DNA of 64,000 nucleotides from Roseovarius sp. A-2 (GTDB lineage: Bacteria; Pseudomonadota; Alphaproteobacteria; Rhodobacterales; Rhodobacteraceae): NCBI RefSeq assembly GCF_002072155.1, contig NZ_BDIY01000004.1, positions 1-64,000 of the forward strand, in the 5' to 3' direction. This document shows positions 1-8,373 of this stretch, one piece after another (within the stretch, counting starts at the first letter, position 1; the number at the start of each line of letters is the position of its first letter). A program made the position numbers and the translations under genes. A model generated the notes under the pieces. That model was not told the origin of the DNA, searched no databases, and saw nothing but the letters and a program-made list of their open reading frames with translations.

Positions 1-398
1 TCGAAGCAAAACCAACCGGAAGCGCCAATCTACCTAGCGCAACCCGCCAATCATACCTCAGATATTTCTAACCGCTTCCCCTCTCAAGACATCCGCCTCA
101 GTCCGGTCCGCGTCCCAGAAGCACATCGGCGCCGCCGGTGAAGGGGCTTTTACGGTTAGCCCCAAAGAGTCGCAAGAGGTTTTTTTGCCTTTCGTCATGT
201 TTTTTTCACAGAAGCGGATTTTGACCTGATTTTAAGAGGTTAAGGGAAATTAACGTCGATTTCAAAGCGGCGAGCGCAACTTTATTTCGGGAGAGATTTC
301 ACCGCCATTTCTACATATAGGGTTATCCACAGCGTTATCCCCAACAGAGCGTGATTTGCCCCGGATTCCCGGCAAGATTTCTGCTCATGCCGACCGAT
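1..398. other. AT-rich intergenic region with DnaA-box-like nonamers
   Basis: No credible gene is seen in this stretch. It is clearly more AT-rich than the rest of the window, with T-runs around 179-212 and three TTAA tetramers at 232, 240 and 250. Two DnaA-box-like nonamers follow at 323-343. The right boundary is the 3' end of msrQ, which reads towards it. The left boundary is the window edge, so the upstream neighbour is unknown. It could be part of a replication origin, a DnaA-regulated promoter of a gene to the left, or neither. Confidence 0.6.
323..343 (+). promoter_or_regulatory. Tandem DnaA-box-like nonamers
   Basis: TTATCCACA at 323-331 is a perfect match to the bacterial DnaA box consensus. 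TTATCCCCA at 335-343 differs at one base. Both have the same orientation with a 3-base spacer, just downstream of an AT-rich stretch. That arrangement is known at origins and at DnaA-controlled promoters. Only two boxes are visible, which is few for a full origin, and the left side is cut off by the window. Confidence 0.45.
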
Positions 399-1001
399 TC
401 ACGCGCGCTGAGCCCGCCGCTTTGCCCGCAGACGCAGCGCCAGTAGCCCCAGAATCACCATCAGATAGATCAGCGGCTCGATCTGAAACCCCTTGCTCAG
501 CCAGATGAAATGCACCGCACCCAGCACCGCCACCGCGTAAGTCAGCTTGTGCAGTTGCCGCCACCGTGGCCCAAGACGGCGCAGCGACCGGTCATTCGAG
601 GTCAGAGCCAGCGGAATCGTCAACAGAAACGCGGTGAACCCCACCGTCACATAGGGCCGTTTGACGATATCGGCCCAGATCTGCGCCGGGATCTGTACGT
701 CGAGCACCAGCCAGACCAGCAGATGCAGTCCCACATAGGTAAATGCCAGCAGACCGATCGCCCGGCGAAACCGGATCAGGTTGATGCCCAGGACCCGCCT
801 CAGCGGCGTGATGCAGAGGCCCAGCACCAGAAGCTGTAACGCAACCTCCCCCAGTTCCCGCTCCAACGCCTTGATCGGCTCTGCGCCGAGCCCCCCTGTC
901 AGGCCGAGCCAGAATGTCCAGACCGCAGGCACCAACAGAACGAGCCACACCGACCAGACCGGCACGCGCCGCGCCACGGCGTTGATCCGGTCCGCCATCA
1001 T
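399..1001 (-). CDS. msrQ: MsrQ (YedZ) heme-binding membrane subunit of the MsrPQ system
   Basis: A 200-residue polytopic membrane protein of the ferric-reductase-like YedZ/MsrQ family, at its usual length. It carries b-type heme and passes electrons from the cytoplasmic side or quinone pool to periplasmic MsrP. Candidate heme-ligand histidines are His93 (GLHLLVW), His151 (LHKLTYA) and His164 (GAVHFIW), all in or near hydrophobic segments. The start codon overlaps the msrP stop as TGATG, so the two are translationally coupled. A second ATG follows immediately and could be the real start. Confidence 0.95.
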   Translation of the reverse strand: MMADRINAVARRVPVWSVWLVLLVPAVWTFWLGLTGGLGAEPIKALERELGEVALQLLVLGLCITPLRRVLGINLIRFRRAIGLLAFTYVGLHLLVWLVLDVQIPAQIWADIVKRPYVTVGFTAFLLTIPLALTSNDRSLRRLGPRWRQLHKLTYAVAVLGAVHFIWLSKGFQIEPLIYLMVILGLLALRLRAKRRAQRA

Positions 1002-1906
1002 CAGAATTTCTTGGTCAGGTCCATGCCCTCATAGAGCGCCGCCACCTCTTCGCCGTAGCCGTTGAACATCTGCGTCGGAATGCGCGGCGAGAACAGCCCG
1101 CCGCCGATGCGACGCTCGGTGGCCTGTGACCAGCGCGGATGATCCACCTCGGGATTCACGTTGGAATAGAACCCGTATTCGCGGACATTGGCCTTGTTCC
1201 AGCTGGTCGGCGGCTCTGCGTCGGTGAGGGTGATCCGGACCACCGACTTAATCGACTTGAAGCCGTATTTCCACGGCACGATCAGGCGCAGCGGCGCGCC
1301 GTTCTGGTTGGGGATGGCGCGGCCATAGATACCCGTCGCCATGATCGTCAGCGGGTGCATCGCCTCATCGAGCCGCAGGCCTTCGACATAGGGCCAGTCA
1401 AGCACCGGGTAGGCAACGCCGGGCATTTCCTCGGGGCGCAGCGCGGTCTCAAGGGCCACGTATTTCGCGCCAGATTGCACACCGGCAAGGTTCAGCAGAT
1501 CCGCCAACTCAAAGCCGTTCCACGGCACCACCATCGACCACGCCTCTACACAGCGGAACCTGTAGAGCCGCTCCTCGACCGTCATCTTCGCCATGATCTC
1601 GTCAAAGGCGTAATCGCCGGGCTTGTCCACCAGCCCGTCGATGCGCACGCTCCAGGGCTCGATGGTCAGCGCGTCGGCATAGCGGGCCGGGTCGCCCTTG
1701 TCGGTGCCGAACTCGTAATAGTTGTTGTAGCTGGTGATATCCTCCCAGGTATTGGGCTCCAGCGCACCGTTCTGCGCCTGCGCCCCCCCGGCCCCGCCGA
1801 TGAGGCCAAGGCCCGCCGCCCCCGCGATCATCTGTCGGCGGTTGAGATAGACGCCCTCGGGGGTCACGTCACGCTCGCGTAGCGTATTTGTCCAACGGTT
1901 GGCCAT
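1001..1906 (-). CDS. msrP: MsrP, periplasmic molybdopterin methionine sulfoxide reductase catalytic subunit
   Basis: A 301-residue molybdopterin oxidoreductase of the SUOX/YedY fold. It repairs oxidised methionine in periplasmic proteins with electrons from MsrQ. The N-terminus is a Tat signal with twin arginine at 23-24 (NRRQM), a glycine-rich hydrophobic segment and a likely cut after AQA near residue 44. Cys119 in RFRCVEAWSMVVPW matches the molybdenum-coordinating cysteine of the family. The start is supported by AGGAGG five bases upstream. It is first in a two-gene operon with msrQ. Confidence 0.96.
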   Translation of the reverse strand: MANRWTNTLRERDVTPEGVYLNRRQMIAGAAGLGLIGGAGGAQAQNGALEPNTWEDITSYNNYYEFGTDKGDPARYADALTIEPWSVRIDGLVDKPGDYAFDEIMAKMTVEERLYRFRCVEAWSMVVPWNGFELADLLNLAGVQSGAKYVALETALRPEEMPGVAYPVLDWPYVEGLRLDEAMHPLTIMATGIYGRAIPNQNGAPLRLIVPWKYGFKSIKSVVRITLTDAEPPTSWNKANVREYGFYSNVNPEVDHPRWSQATERRIGGGLFSPRIPTQMFNGYGEEVAALYEGMDLTKKF

Positions 1907-1982
1907 GTCGTCCTCCTGATCTGTCCTTCACCATATAGAGACAGTCGCGCATCATGCCAGCCAAGGGTTTCAGATCACCAGA

Positions 1983-3476
1983 TCACAAGCCCGCGTCCGG
2001 GTTGTAGCTTGGCCGGATCTTGTTGAAGGGAATCGAGGTGCCATCGGCCTGCACCAGCCGCACATGCCGCCGCCGCATCAGCCTCGGTTCGGCCACGCCC
2101 ACGGAATGCGCGATCATCTCGACCTCCTTGATCACTGATTGCGCGTAGTTGGCGACCTTGAGATACTTGTCCTCGACAACCAGCCCGCGTTGCAGGTACG
2201 GATCGTGGGTGGTGATGCCGGTGGGGCAGGTGTTGCGATTGCATTTCAGCGCCTGGATACAGCCCAGCGAGAACATGAAGCCGCGCGCCGAGGTGACGAA
2301 ATCCGCCCCCGCACAGAGCGCCCATGCCACGTCACCGGGGTTGATCAGCTTGCCGCTCGCGATCATGCGGATCCGCTCCTTGAGCCCGTAGCGGTCACGC
2401 AAATCCACCATGCGCGGCAGGGCGTCGCGGATCGGCATGCCGACCAGATCCATCAACGGCATGGGTGCCGCCCCGGTGCCGCCCTCGCCGCCGTCAATGG
2501 TGATGAAATCGGGCGCGCAGTCAGTACCGCGCGCGACGATCAATTCAAACATCGCCTCCCACGCCTCCGACGATCCGACGACCGTCTTGAAGCCGACAGG
2601 ACGGCCCGTCACCTCGCGGATATGCACGATCATGTCGAGCAACTCGCCGAAATCGTTGATCTCGGCGTGGCGATTGGGCGAAATGCTGTCCTTGCCGATC
2701 TCGATGCCACGGATCTCGGCGATCTCGGAATTGACCTTCTCGCCGGGAAGGATACCGCCCTTGCCGGGTTTGGCCCCCTGCGCCAACTTCAACTCGAACA
2801 TCTTGATACACGGATTATCGGACACCTCGCGCAGCCGGTCATCGCTCAGCATGCCCTGTGCATCGCGCACGCCATATTTGGCCGTGCCGATCTGATAGAC
2901 CAGATCGCAGCCCCCCTTGAGATGAAACGAGCTGACCCCGCCTTCGCCGGTATTGAGCCAGATGCCCGCCTTGGCCGCGCCCCGGCTCAATGCCTCGACC
3001 GCCGGGCGCGAGATCGCGCCATAGCTCATGCCCGAGACATTGAAGATCGACTTGGCCTTGTAGGGAATGGCCGCCGTCGGCCCGATTTCCATCGGGGCCG
3101 TCGCCGCGAATTGACCGTCGAGCGGCGGAAAGGCGGCAGGCACGAAAATCGGCGTGCCCGGCACCCCGAGATTGCGGGTCGAACCAAAGGCGATGGTATT
3201 GCCCTTGCCCCTGGTCGCGTGGCTGACCCAATCGCGCTGCGCGCGGTTGAACGGCATCTCCTCGCGGTCCATGGCAAAGAAATATTGCCGAAAGAATTCG
3301 CCCAGCTTGGTGAACAGCCCGCGAAACCGCCCGATCACCGGGTAATTGCGCCGGATCGCGTCGCCGGGCTGCGTCTTGTCGAGGATGTAGAAAAGCACCG
3401 CGACAAAGACCACGGCCCCCAGAAGCAAAACGAACAAAAGCGCCAGAACCTCGAGGATCTGCGTCACATACCCCAT
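1983..3476 (-). CDS. FMN-binding glutamate synthase family protein with N-terminal membrane anchor
   Basis: A 497-residue protein related to the FMN/Fe-S barrel of the glutamate synthase large subunit (GltS_FMN type), without amidotransferase or GOGAT C-terminal domains. Residues 1-30 form one hydrophobic helix, so it is probably anchored with the barrel in the cytoplasm. The phosphate-binding region (ITIDGGEGGTGAAPMPL) and a Cys cluster (CNRNTCPTG) are intact, as expected for FMN and an Fe-S centre. The chosen ATG has GGAG eight bases upstream; the open frame extends 26 codons further but has no better start. Substrate is unknown, and stand-alone members are not proven glutamate synthases. 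Confidence 0.85.
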   Translation of the reverse strand: MGYVTQILEVLALLFVLLLGAVVFVAVLFYILDKTQPGDAIRRNYPVIGRFRGLFTKLGEFFRQYFFAMDREEMPFNRAQRDWVSHATRGKGNTIAFGSTRNLGVPGTPIFVPAAFPPLDGQFAATAPMEIGPTAAIPYKAKSIFNVSGMSYGAISRPAVEALSRGAAKAGIWLNTGEGGVSSFHLKGGCDLVYQIGTAKYGVRDAQGMLSDDRLREVSDNPCIKMFELKLAQGAKPGKGGILPGEKVNSEIAEIRGIEIGKDSISPNRHAEINDFGELLDMIVHIREVTGRPVGFKTVVGSSEAWEAMFELIVARGTDCAPDFITIDGGEGGTGAAPMPLMDLVGMPIRDALPRMVDLRDRYGLKERIRMIASGKLINPGDVAWALCAGADFVTSARGFMFSLGCIQALKCNRNTCPTGITTHDPYLQRGLVVEDKYLKVANYAQSVIKEVEMIAHSVGVAEPRLMRRRHVRLVQADGTSIPFNKIRPSYNPDAGL

Positions 3477-3859
3477 TTGAAAATCTCCAATGATCCAATA
3501 TCCCGCAGGCGGGCTGTTACCTCGCAAACTGCGCTTTTCGCGGAGGGCAGGCAAGCAGCGAAATCACGAGGCACGGGCCTGTGACAAAGCGTTATCACGC
3601 CATTCGGGCCAATTGCCCGCGGGCGGTGCAATGGCAGGACAGCCCGTTTGAAACGCCCCTGAAACACAGGCGATTCTCCGCAAGAACACAAAAACGTGAC
3701 TGGATGTTACAAAGCAGCTTAGCTTAGCGAAACGCCCGCTTTCGTCAAATCGCATCGGCGGAAATCCCCTGTGAACCGACCGCACATTCGGCGCGTAAGT
3801 CCTGCCATGATGCCACGCAGGCATCACTTGAAACTGTTGCTCAAAAGGAGACTACACAG
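3477..3859. other. Divergent intergenic region
   Basis: This 383-base gap separates the glutamate-synthase-like gene (leftward) and the fasciclin gene (rightward), so it should hold two divergent promoters. The only recognisable element is the RpoE-type promoter candidate at 3772-3801. The frames open here show no family resemblance and look like GC-rich background. Confidence 0.5.
3772..3801 (+). promoter_or_regulatory. Candidate RpoE (ECF sigma) promoter of the fasciclin gene
   Basis: TGAACC at 3772-3777 and TAAGTC at 3796-3801 are separated by 18 bases. The consensus for RpoE of Rhodobacter, the singlet-oxygen-responsive ECF sigma factor, is about TGATCC-N18-TAAGTA, so each box has one mismatch. 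The -10 element ends 58 bases before the fasciclin ATG. A fasciclin-type gene is, as I recall, part of the RpoE regulon in Rhodobacter, which fits, but this is a motif match only. Confidence 0.5.
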
Positions 3860-4339
3860 ATGTTTCGCAGAACCTATCTCGCCCTGACCGCAGCCACCCT
3901 GATGGCAGGCCCCGCCTTCGCCGATGACCACTCCAAGGACATCGTCGACATCGCCGCAGGCAATGATAACTTCTCGACCCTCGTCGCCGCCGTGCAGGCC
4001 GCAAACCTTGTCGAGACGCTCAAGGGCAAAGGCCCGTTCACCGTCTTCGCTCCGACCAACGAGGCCTTCGCGGCGCTGCCCGAAGGCACGGTCGAAGACC
4101 TGCTCAAGCCCGAGAACAAGGACAAGTTGACCGCGATCCTCACCTACCATGTGGTGCCGGCCAAGGTCATGTCGGGCGACCTCAGCGACGGCATGATTGC
4201 CGCCACCGTGCAGGGCGGTGAGGTCACCATCGGCACCGAGGGCGGTGTAACCGTCGATGGCGTCAACGTGGTGCAGGCCGATATCGAGGCCAGCAACGGT
4301 GTCATTCACGTCATCGACGGGGTGATCATGCCGAAGTAA
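3860..4339 (+). CDS. Secreted fasciclin (FAS1) domain protein
   Basis: A 159-residue exported protein consisting of one FAS1 domain. Residues 1-21 are a Sec signal peptide with a cut after AFA. The domain shows the H1 motif [11 protein letters not shown], the central YH (LTYHVV) and the H2 motif [12 protein letters not shown] at the C-terminus. Single-domain bacterial FAS1 proteins are periplasmic or surface proteins linked to adhesion and oxidative stress; the precise role is unknown. AAGGAG lies about ten bases upstream of the start. It is monocistronic, preceded by a candidate RpoE-type promoter and followed by a terminator. Confidence 0.93.
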   Translation: MFRRTYLALTAATLMAGPAFADDHSKDIVDIAAGNDNFSTLVAAVQAANLVETLKGKGPFTVFAPTNEAFAALPEGTVEDLLKPENKDKLTAILTYHVVPAKVMSGDLSDGMIAATVQGGEVTIGTEGGVTVDGVNVVQADIEASNGVIHVIDGVIMPK

Positions 4340-4352
4340 GCGTGCAGCGCAC

Positions 4353-5360
4353 TCAAACCGGGGGGCGGCTCACAGGGGTCGCCCCTTTTGTTTTCGGCAA
4401 TCCCACCACATCGCGCACCATCAGCCGCGACAGGATCACATCCAACTCGCGCGCCACCTGCGCAGGTGCCGACAGATCGCGCAGGTGGCGCATCCGGTCG
4501 CGCGCCTCGTGCCATTCGGCAGTATCGTAGATGCCCTGCGCCCGCGCGAACGCCTCGGATATCGTGGCGGGCGCATGATTCTCGACCAGAAACGGATAAT
4601 CCCGGCCTAGATAAAACTCCGCATCATCGGTGTCGCGCGTCACCATCACATTGGCCCCGAAGGCGGCGGCGGTGAACCCCTTGGTAAACGGTTTCGCAAG
4701 GTCGCGCGCCAGCGTCTGCGCATGATCCGGCGGGCGGATCGCGTAATGCAGGTTGAACCCGCACAGCCGGTCGAACCCGGCCTCGATCCCGCCCTCACCA
4801 CCCGCGTCGATCCGCGTGACATACGCCGCGATGACATCGGGAACGTAGATGTTGCGCGGATGACCCAGATAGGCAGCCCGCAGGCCACCCGGGCCGTCCA
4901 TCTGCCGCCCGACAAGGCGCGGATCATAATGATGCGTCAGATGCGCGACACCCGCGCGCCCATCCCCCGCGCCCCGGCGCGCCAGAACCCGGTTCAATAT
5001 CGCCTCGCCCTTGCGCGAGGCCGCAATGTGCAGATCGGCGTGGGGCGAAAAGCAGTCCCGGGCGCGCGCATCCACGTAGTCGATGGCAACGCCCCGCGTC
5101 CGGCCGCGCAGCATCTCCATGCCCGCCTCGCCCAGGATCGCCCCGGTGCCCTTGAGCAGGATCACTATCCGCCCCGTCAGGCTCTCGGCAAAGGCATGCG
5201 CCCCGGCCTCGGTTTCCAGTTTGGGCAACGCCCGCACCGCAAATGTGTACCGATCCCCCAGATGCCGCCGCCCGATATCGGCCAGCTGATCGCAGCGCAT
5301 GATCTTGGACCCGGCACGCCAGAGGCGCCTGCGACAGATGAAGACGACTTCTTGCGTCAC
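4353..5360 (-). CDS. Hypothetical protein, possibly glycosyltransferase-like
   Basis: A 335-residue soluble protein that I cannot assign to a family with confidence. It begins with a beta-strand-like EVVFICRRRL segment and has a later stretch (AAFGANVMVTRDTDDAEFYLG followed by acidic residues) that resembles the donor-binding end of GT-B glycosyltransferases, where a conserved acidic pair contacts the sugar nucleotide. That is a weak analogy. The start is GTG at 5360, because the N-terminal segment looks structured and the next Met is 20 residues in. It lies 30 bases downstream of the aminotransferase gene and may be cotranscribed with it. Confidence 0.65.
   Translation of the reverse strand: MTQEVVFICRRRLWRAGSKIMRCDQLADIGRRHLGDRYTFAVRALPKLETEAGAHAFAESLTGRIVILLKGTGAILGEAGMEMLRGRTRGVAIDYVDARARDCFSPHADLHIAASRKGEAILNRVLARRGAGDGRAGVAHLTHHYDPRLVGRQMDGPGGLRAAYLGHPRNIYVPDVIAAYVTRIDAGGEGGIEAGFDRLCGFNLHYAIRPPDHAQTLARDLAKPFTKGFTAAAFGANVMVTRDTDDAEFYLGRDYPFLVENHAPATISEAFARAQGIYDTAEWHEARDRMRHLRDLSAPAQVARELDVILSRLMVRDVVGLPKTKGATPVSRPPV
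4361..4394 (+). terminator. Intrinsic terminator of the fasciclin gene
   Basis: GGGGCG (4362-4367) pairs with CGCCCC (4380-4385) and is followed directly by TTTTGTTTT. It starts 22 bases after the fasciclin stop codon and overlaps the 3' end of the convergent gene on the other strand. Confidence 0.7.
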
Positions 5361-5390
5361 ATGCCTGCCCGCCCCGCTCTGCCCTGAGCC

Positions 5391-6575
5391 CTAGACGCCG
5401 ACGTCGATCATCGCCCGGGCGAGGATCGGCACGGTATCGGAGTTGAGCCCGGCAATATTGATCCGGCTGTCACCGATCATGTAAATCGCATGGTCCTCTC
5501 GCAGTCGCTCAACCTGCTCGGGCGTCGCCCCCAGCCGCGAGAACATGCCCCGATGCTGCGCGATGAACCCGAACCGGTCAGACCCCGACAGCCGCTGCAA
5601 CTCGCCCGCCAATTGCTCGCGCAGTTTCAGCATGCCAAGCCTCACATCCTCCAGTTCCGACTGCCAGTCGGCGCGCAGGTCCGGGTCGGTCAGAACCATG
5701 CTCACCAGCCGCGCGCCATGATCGGGCGGAAAGGAATAGTTCTGCCGGTTGAGATAGGCGAGATTGCCCTGCGTCACCTTGCCAAGCGTCGCATCCTGCG
5801 CCACCGCCATCAGGATGCCGGTGCGCTCGCGGTAAATGCCGAAATTCTTGGAACAGCTTGCCGCGATCAGCATCTCGGGGCAGTTCGCCGCGACGAACCG
5901 CACCGCCGCCGCGTCCTCCTCCAGCCCGTCGCCAAAGCCCTGATAGGCGATGTCGATCATCGGCAGCGCGCCTTTGGCGTTCAGCAGTTCCACCACCGCC
6001 GCCCATTCGGTCATGTTCAGGTTGGCCCCGGTCGGGTTGTGGCAGCAGCCATGCAGCAGCACCACATCGCCCGCGCGCACGCCTTCCAGATCGGTCAGCA
6101 TCCCGGCGAAATCGACGGCACAGGTGGCGCTGTCAAAATACCGATAATTCACCACCTCCATACCCAGATGCGCAAGAATACTAAGGTGATTGGGCCATGT
6201 CGGGTCCGACACGAAAACCCGCGCGCCGGGGTTCACCATCCGGACCAGTTCGAACGCCTGCCGCACCGCCCCCGTGCCACCGGGCGTGGCGATGGTCGAC
6301 ACCTGATCACGCGCCACCGCGTCGCCCAGAACCAGGCCCACCATCGCATCCGTAAACGCGGGATCGCCAGCCAGCGCGGTATAGGCTTTCGTGCTCTCGA
6401 TCTCCCAAAGCTGCTTTTCGGCGGTCTTGACCGCGCGCATGATCGGGGTCACGCCCTCGGGCGTCTTGTAGACACCGACGCCAAGGTCGATCTTGGTCTC
6501 GCGCGGGTCTTCGCGATAGGCTTGGCCCAGCGCCAGGATCTTGTCTGCCGGTTTTTCCTTGAGTTTCTCGAACAT
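5391..6575 (-). CDS. Aspartate/aromatic amino acid aminotransferase (class I, PLP)
   Basis: A 394-residue fold-type I aminotransferase of the AspC/TyrB subfamily, at the normal length. It moves amino groups between aspartate or aromatic amino acids and 2-oxoglutarate in the cytoplasm. The PLP lysine is Lys243 in CSKNFGIYRERTG, with HNPTGANL and DIAYQGFGDG motifs upstream. The chosen ATG (6575) overlaps the sulfurtransferase stop as TGATG and has GGAG seven bases upstream. An adjacent ATG at 6578 is also possible. Coupling to a mercaptopyruvate sulfurtransferase suggests a role in cysteine transamination to 3-mercaptopyruvate; this is inference. Confidence 0.92.
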   Translation of the reverse strand: MFEKLKEKPADKILALGQAYREDPRETKIDLGVGVYKTPEGVTPIMRAVKTAEKQLWEIESTKAYTALAGDPAFTDAMVGLVLGDAVARDQVSTIATPGGTGAVRQAFELVRMVNPGARVFVSDPTWPNHLSILAHLGMEVVNYRYFDSATCAVDFAGMLTDLEGVRAGDVVLLHGCCHNPTGANLNMTEWAAVVELLNAKGALPMIDIAYQGFGDGLEEDAAAVRFVAANCPEMLIAASCSKNFGIYRERTGILMAVAQDATLGKVTQGNLAYLNRQNYSFPPDHGARLVSMVLTDPDLRADWQSELEDVRLGMLKLREQLAGELQRLSGSDRFGFIAQHRGMFSRLGATPEQVERLREDHAIYMIGDSRINIAGLNSDTVPILARAMIDVGV

Positions 6576-7432
6576 CATGCCTCTCCAGTGGCGACGGGCA
6601 GCGTCGGAAACGCGCCCCATTCGGTCCATGACCCGTCATAGAGCGCGTGATCGGTCTTGCCGATCCGCTCCAGCGCCAGATTGATCACCGCCGCGGTCAC
6701 GCCAGAGCCGCAGGTGGTGATGACCGGCTTGGTCATATCGACCCCGGCAGCGGCAAGGATTGCGCGCAAGTCGTCGGGGTCCTTCATCGTCATGTCCTCG
6801 TTCAAAAGCGAGGTATAGGGCACGTTCTTCGATCCCGGAATATGGCCGCTGCGCAGCCCTGCGCGCGGTTCCGGCGCTTCGCCGCGATAGCGCGTGGCAG
6901 CGCGGGCATCGAGGATTTCATAATCCCCCAGCTTGGCGGCGGCCGAGACCTGCGTGACATCCTTGATCATGTGGTTCTGACGCCGCACCATCATGTGCCG
7001 GTCGCGGATCACCGGCGGCATATCCTCGATGGCGCGCTCCTCGGCCTGCCATTTCGGAAACCCGCCATCCAGAACGGCGATGTTCTCTTGACCCATCAGC
7101 CGGAACAGCCACCAGACCCGCGCGGCGGAAAACAGCCCCTTGGCGTCATAGACCACCACCTGATGGCCGTCGCCCACGCCCATCGCACGCAGCTTCGACA
7201 TGAATTTCTCGACCGGCGGGGCCATATGCGGCAAGTCAGAGCGCGCATCGCTGATCTCGTCGATATCGAAAAACCGCGCGCCGGGAATATGCCCGGCCTC
7301 GTATTCGGCGCGCCCGTCGCGGCCCTCGGCGGCCATGAACATGGTGCCGTCGAGTATGCGCAGGTCGGGGTCCTTCATATGGGCCGCCAGCCAATCGGTG
7401 GAAACAAGGGTTTTCGGATCATCAGTGGCCAT
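6575..7432 (-). CDS. sseA: 3-mercaptopyruvate sulfurtransferase, two rhodanese domains
   Basis: A 285-residue tandem rhodanese protein. The N-terminal domain (about 10-140) is structural, and the C-terminal domain (about 165-280) is catalytic with Cys241 in the loop CGSGVTAA. A CGSGVT loop is typical of mercaptopyruvate sulfurtransferases, whereas thiosulfate sulfurtransferases usually have CRKGVT. It takes sulfur from 3-mercaptopyruvate and passes it as persulfide to acceptors. It is first in a coupled pair with an aminotransferase able to make 3-mercaptopyruvate from cysteine. Confidence 0.93.
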   Translation of the reverse strand: MATDDPKTLVSTDWLAAHMKDPDLRILDGTMFMAAEGRDGRAEYEAGHIPGARFFDIDEISDARSDLPHMAPPVEKFMSKLRAMGVGDGHQVVVYDAKGLFSAARVWWLFRLMGQENIAVLDGGFPKWQAEERAIEDMPPVIRDRHMMVRRQNHMIKDVTQVSAAAKLGDYEILDARAATRYRGEAPEPRAGLRSGHIPGSKNVPYTSLLNEDMTMKDPDDLRAILAAAGVDMTKPVITTCGSGVTAAVINLALERIGKTDHALYDGSWTEWGAFPTLPVATGEA

Positions 7433-7523
7433 ATGCGCCCCCCGGGTTTAGACCTTGTCTGACTACAGTCTGACGGCGCAGAGGGCAAGACCGGCCACCG
7501 CCGCACGCGGCCCGGCGCAACAC

Positions 7524-7805
7524 TTACCTGAACAGCATTTTGCGGATCATCCCGAGGACCTGCATCACCGCGCCCCCGCCCACGGCCCCCGTGACAATCG
7601 CAGCTGTCAGAACGCCCGTATCACCGCCACCGGCCAGCCCCGCCAGATCGCCCGCCCCGGCCATCGCCATGAGATAGGCGGCCATCGCGCCGCCTATGAC
7701 ACCCGCCAGCGAGTTACCAATGGTGCCAAGGCTCCGCGGCTTCAGCAGGCCACCCGCGACATTGCCCCCCACGGCCCCGGCGATCAGGCTCAGGATCAAT
7801 TCCAT
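7524..7805 (-). CDS. Small glycine/alanine-rich membrane protein, uncharacterised
   Basis: A 93-residue protein with two to three hydrophobic glycine-rich segments and a basic C-terminus (MIRKMLFR). The glycine spacing resembles the glycine-zipper type of small membrane proteins. No catalytic motif is visible and I cannot name a family. It starts with ATG 43 bases after the smpB stop and reads in the same direction, so it may be cotranscribed with smpB. Confidence 0.7.
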   Translation of the reverse strand: MELILSLIAGAVGGNVAGGLLKPRSLGTIGNSLAGVIGGAMAAYLMAMAGAGDLAGLAGGGDTGVLTAAIVTGAVGGGAVMQVLGMIRKMLFR

Positions 7806-7848
7806 GCCATGCTCCTCCGATATTCCAGGGACCGGGACGCGTCTCCGC

Positions 7849-8325
7849 TCACAGCCCCTCTTTCAGCAATCTCTGCTTCTGCCGGTTCCAGTCGCGCTTG
7901 GCATCGGTCGCCCGCTTGTCGTGGTTCTTCTTGCCCTTGGCGATCCCAATCTTGAGCTTGGCAATGCCGCGATGATTGAAATACAGCACCAGCGGCACCA
8001 GCGTCATGCCTTTGCGCTGCGTTTCGCTCCAGAGCTTGGACAGCTCCTTTTTAGACGCCAGCAACTTGCGCCGCCGCTTTTCGTCATGGCCGAATGTCTT
8101 GGCCTGTTCGTAGGGCGCGATATAGGAATTCACCAGCCACAACTCGCCATTCTCGACCATCGCATAGCTCTCGGCGATATTGGCGCTGTTGACGCGCAGC
8201 GATTTCACCTCCGAGCCTTCCAGGATGATACCGCATTCCAGATCGTCCTCGATGGCATAATCAAACCGCGCCCGCCGGTTCTCGGCGATCACCTTGTAAT
8301 TCGGATTTTCCTTTGCCTTGGCCAT
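7849..8325 (-). CDS. smpB: SmpB, tmRNA-binding protein
   Basis: A 158-residue SmpB of full length. It binds tmRNA and delivers it to stalled ribosomes for trans-translation. Typical segments are [18 protein letters not shown] near the N-terminus, GSEVKSLR, the TKEL-like SKKELSKL region and the basic C-terminal tail after [12 protein letters not shown], which reaches into the ribosomal A site. The start follows an AGGAGAG-type ribosome binding site. Confidence 0.97.
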   Translation of the reverse strand: MAKAKENPNYKVIAENRRARFDYAIEDDLECGIILEGSEVKSLRVNSANIAESYAMVENGELWLVNSYIAPYEQAKTFGHDEKRRRKLLASKKELSKLWSETQRKGMTLVPLVLYFNHRGIAKLKIGIAKGKKNHDKRATDAKRDWNRQKQRLLKEGL

Positions 8326-8373
8326 CCGGCTCTCCTATCGCCGTGCGCATCCACTGTCCAGCGGACCCATCGG

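Noticed and set aside
240..254. A CtrA-like site TTAA-N6-TTAAC near the DnaA boxes.
   Set aside because: The CtrA consensus needs a seven-base spacer; this has six, so it is not listed as a feature.
2139..3584. A 481-codon frame antisense to the glutamate-synthase-like gene.
   Set aside because: Same antisense artefact; its translation is rich in Arg, His and Asp without domain pattern.
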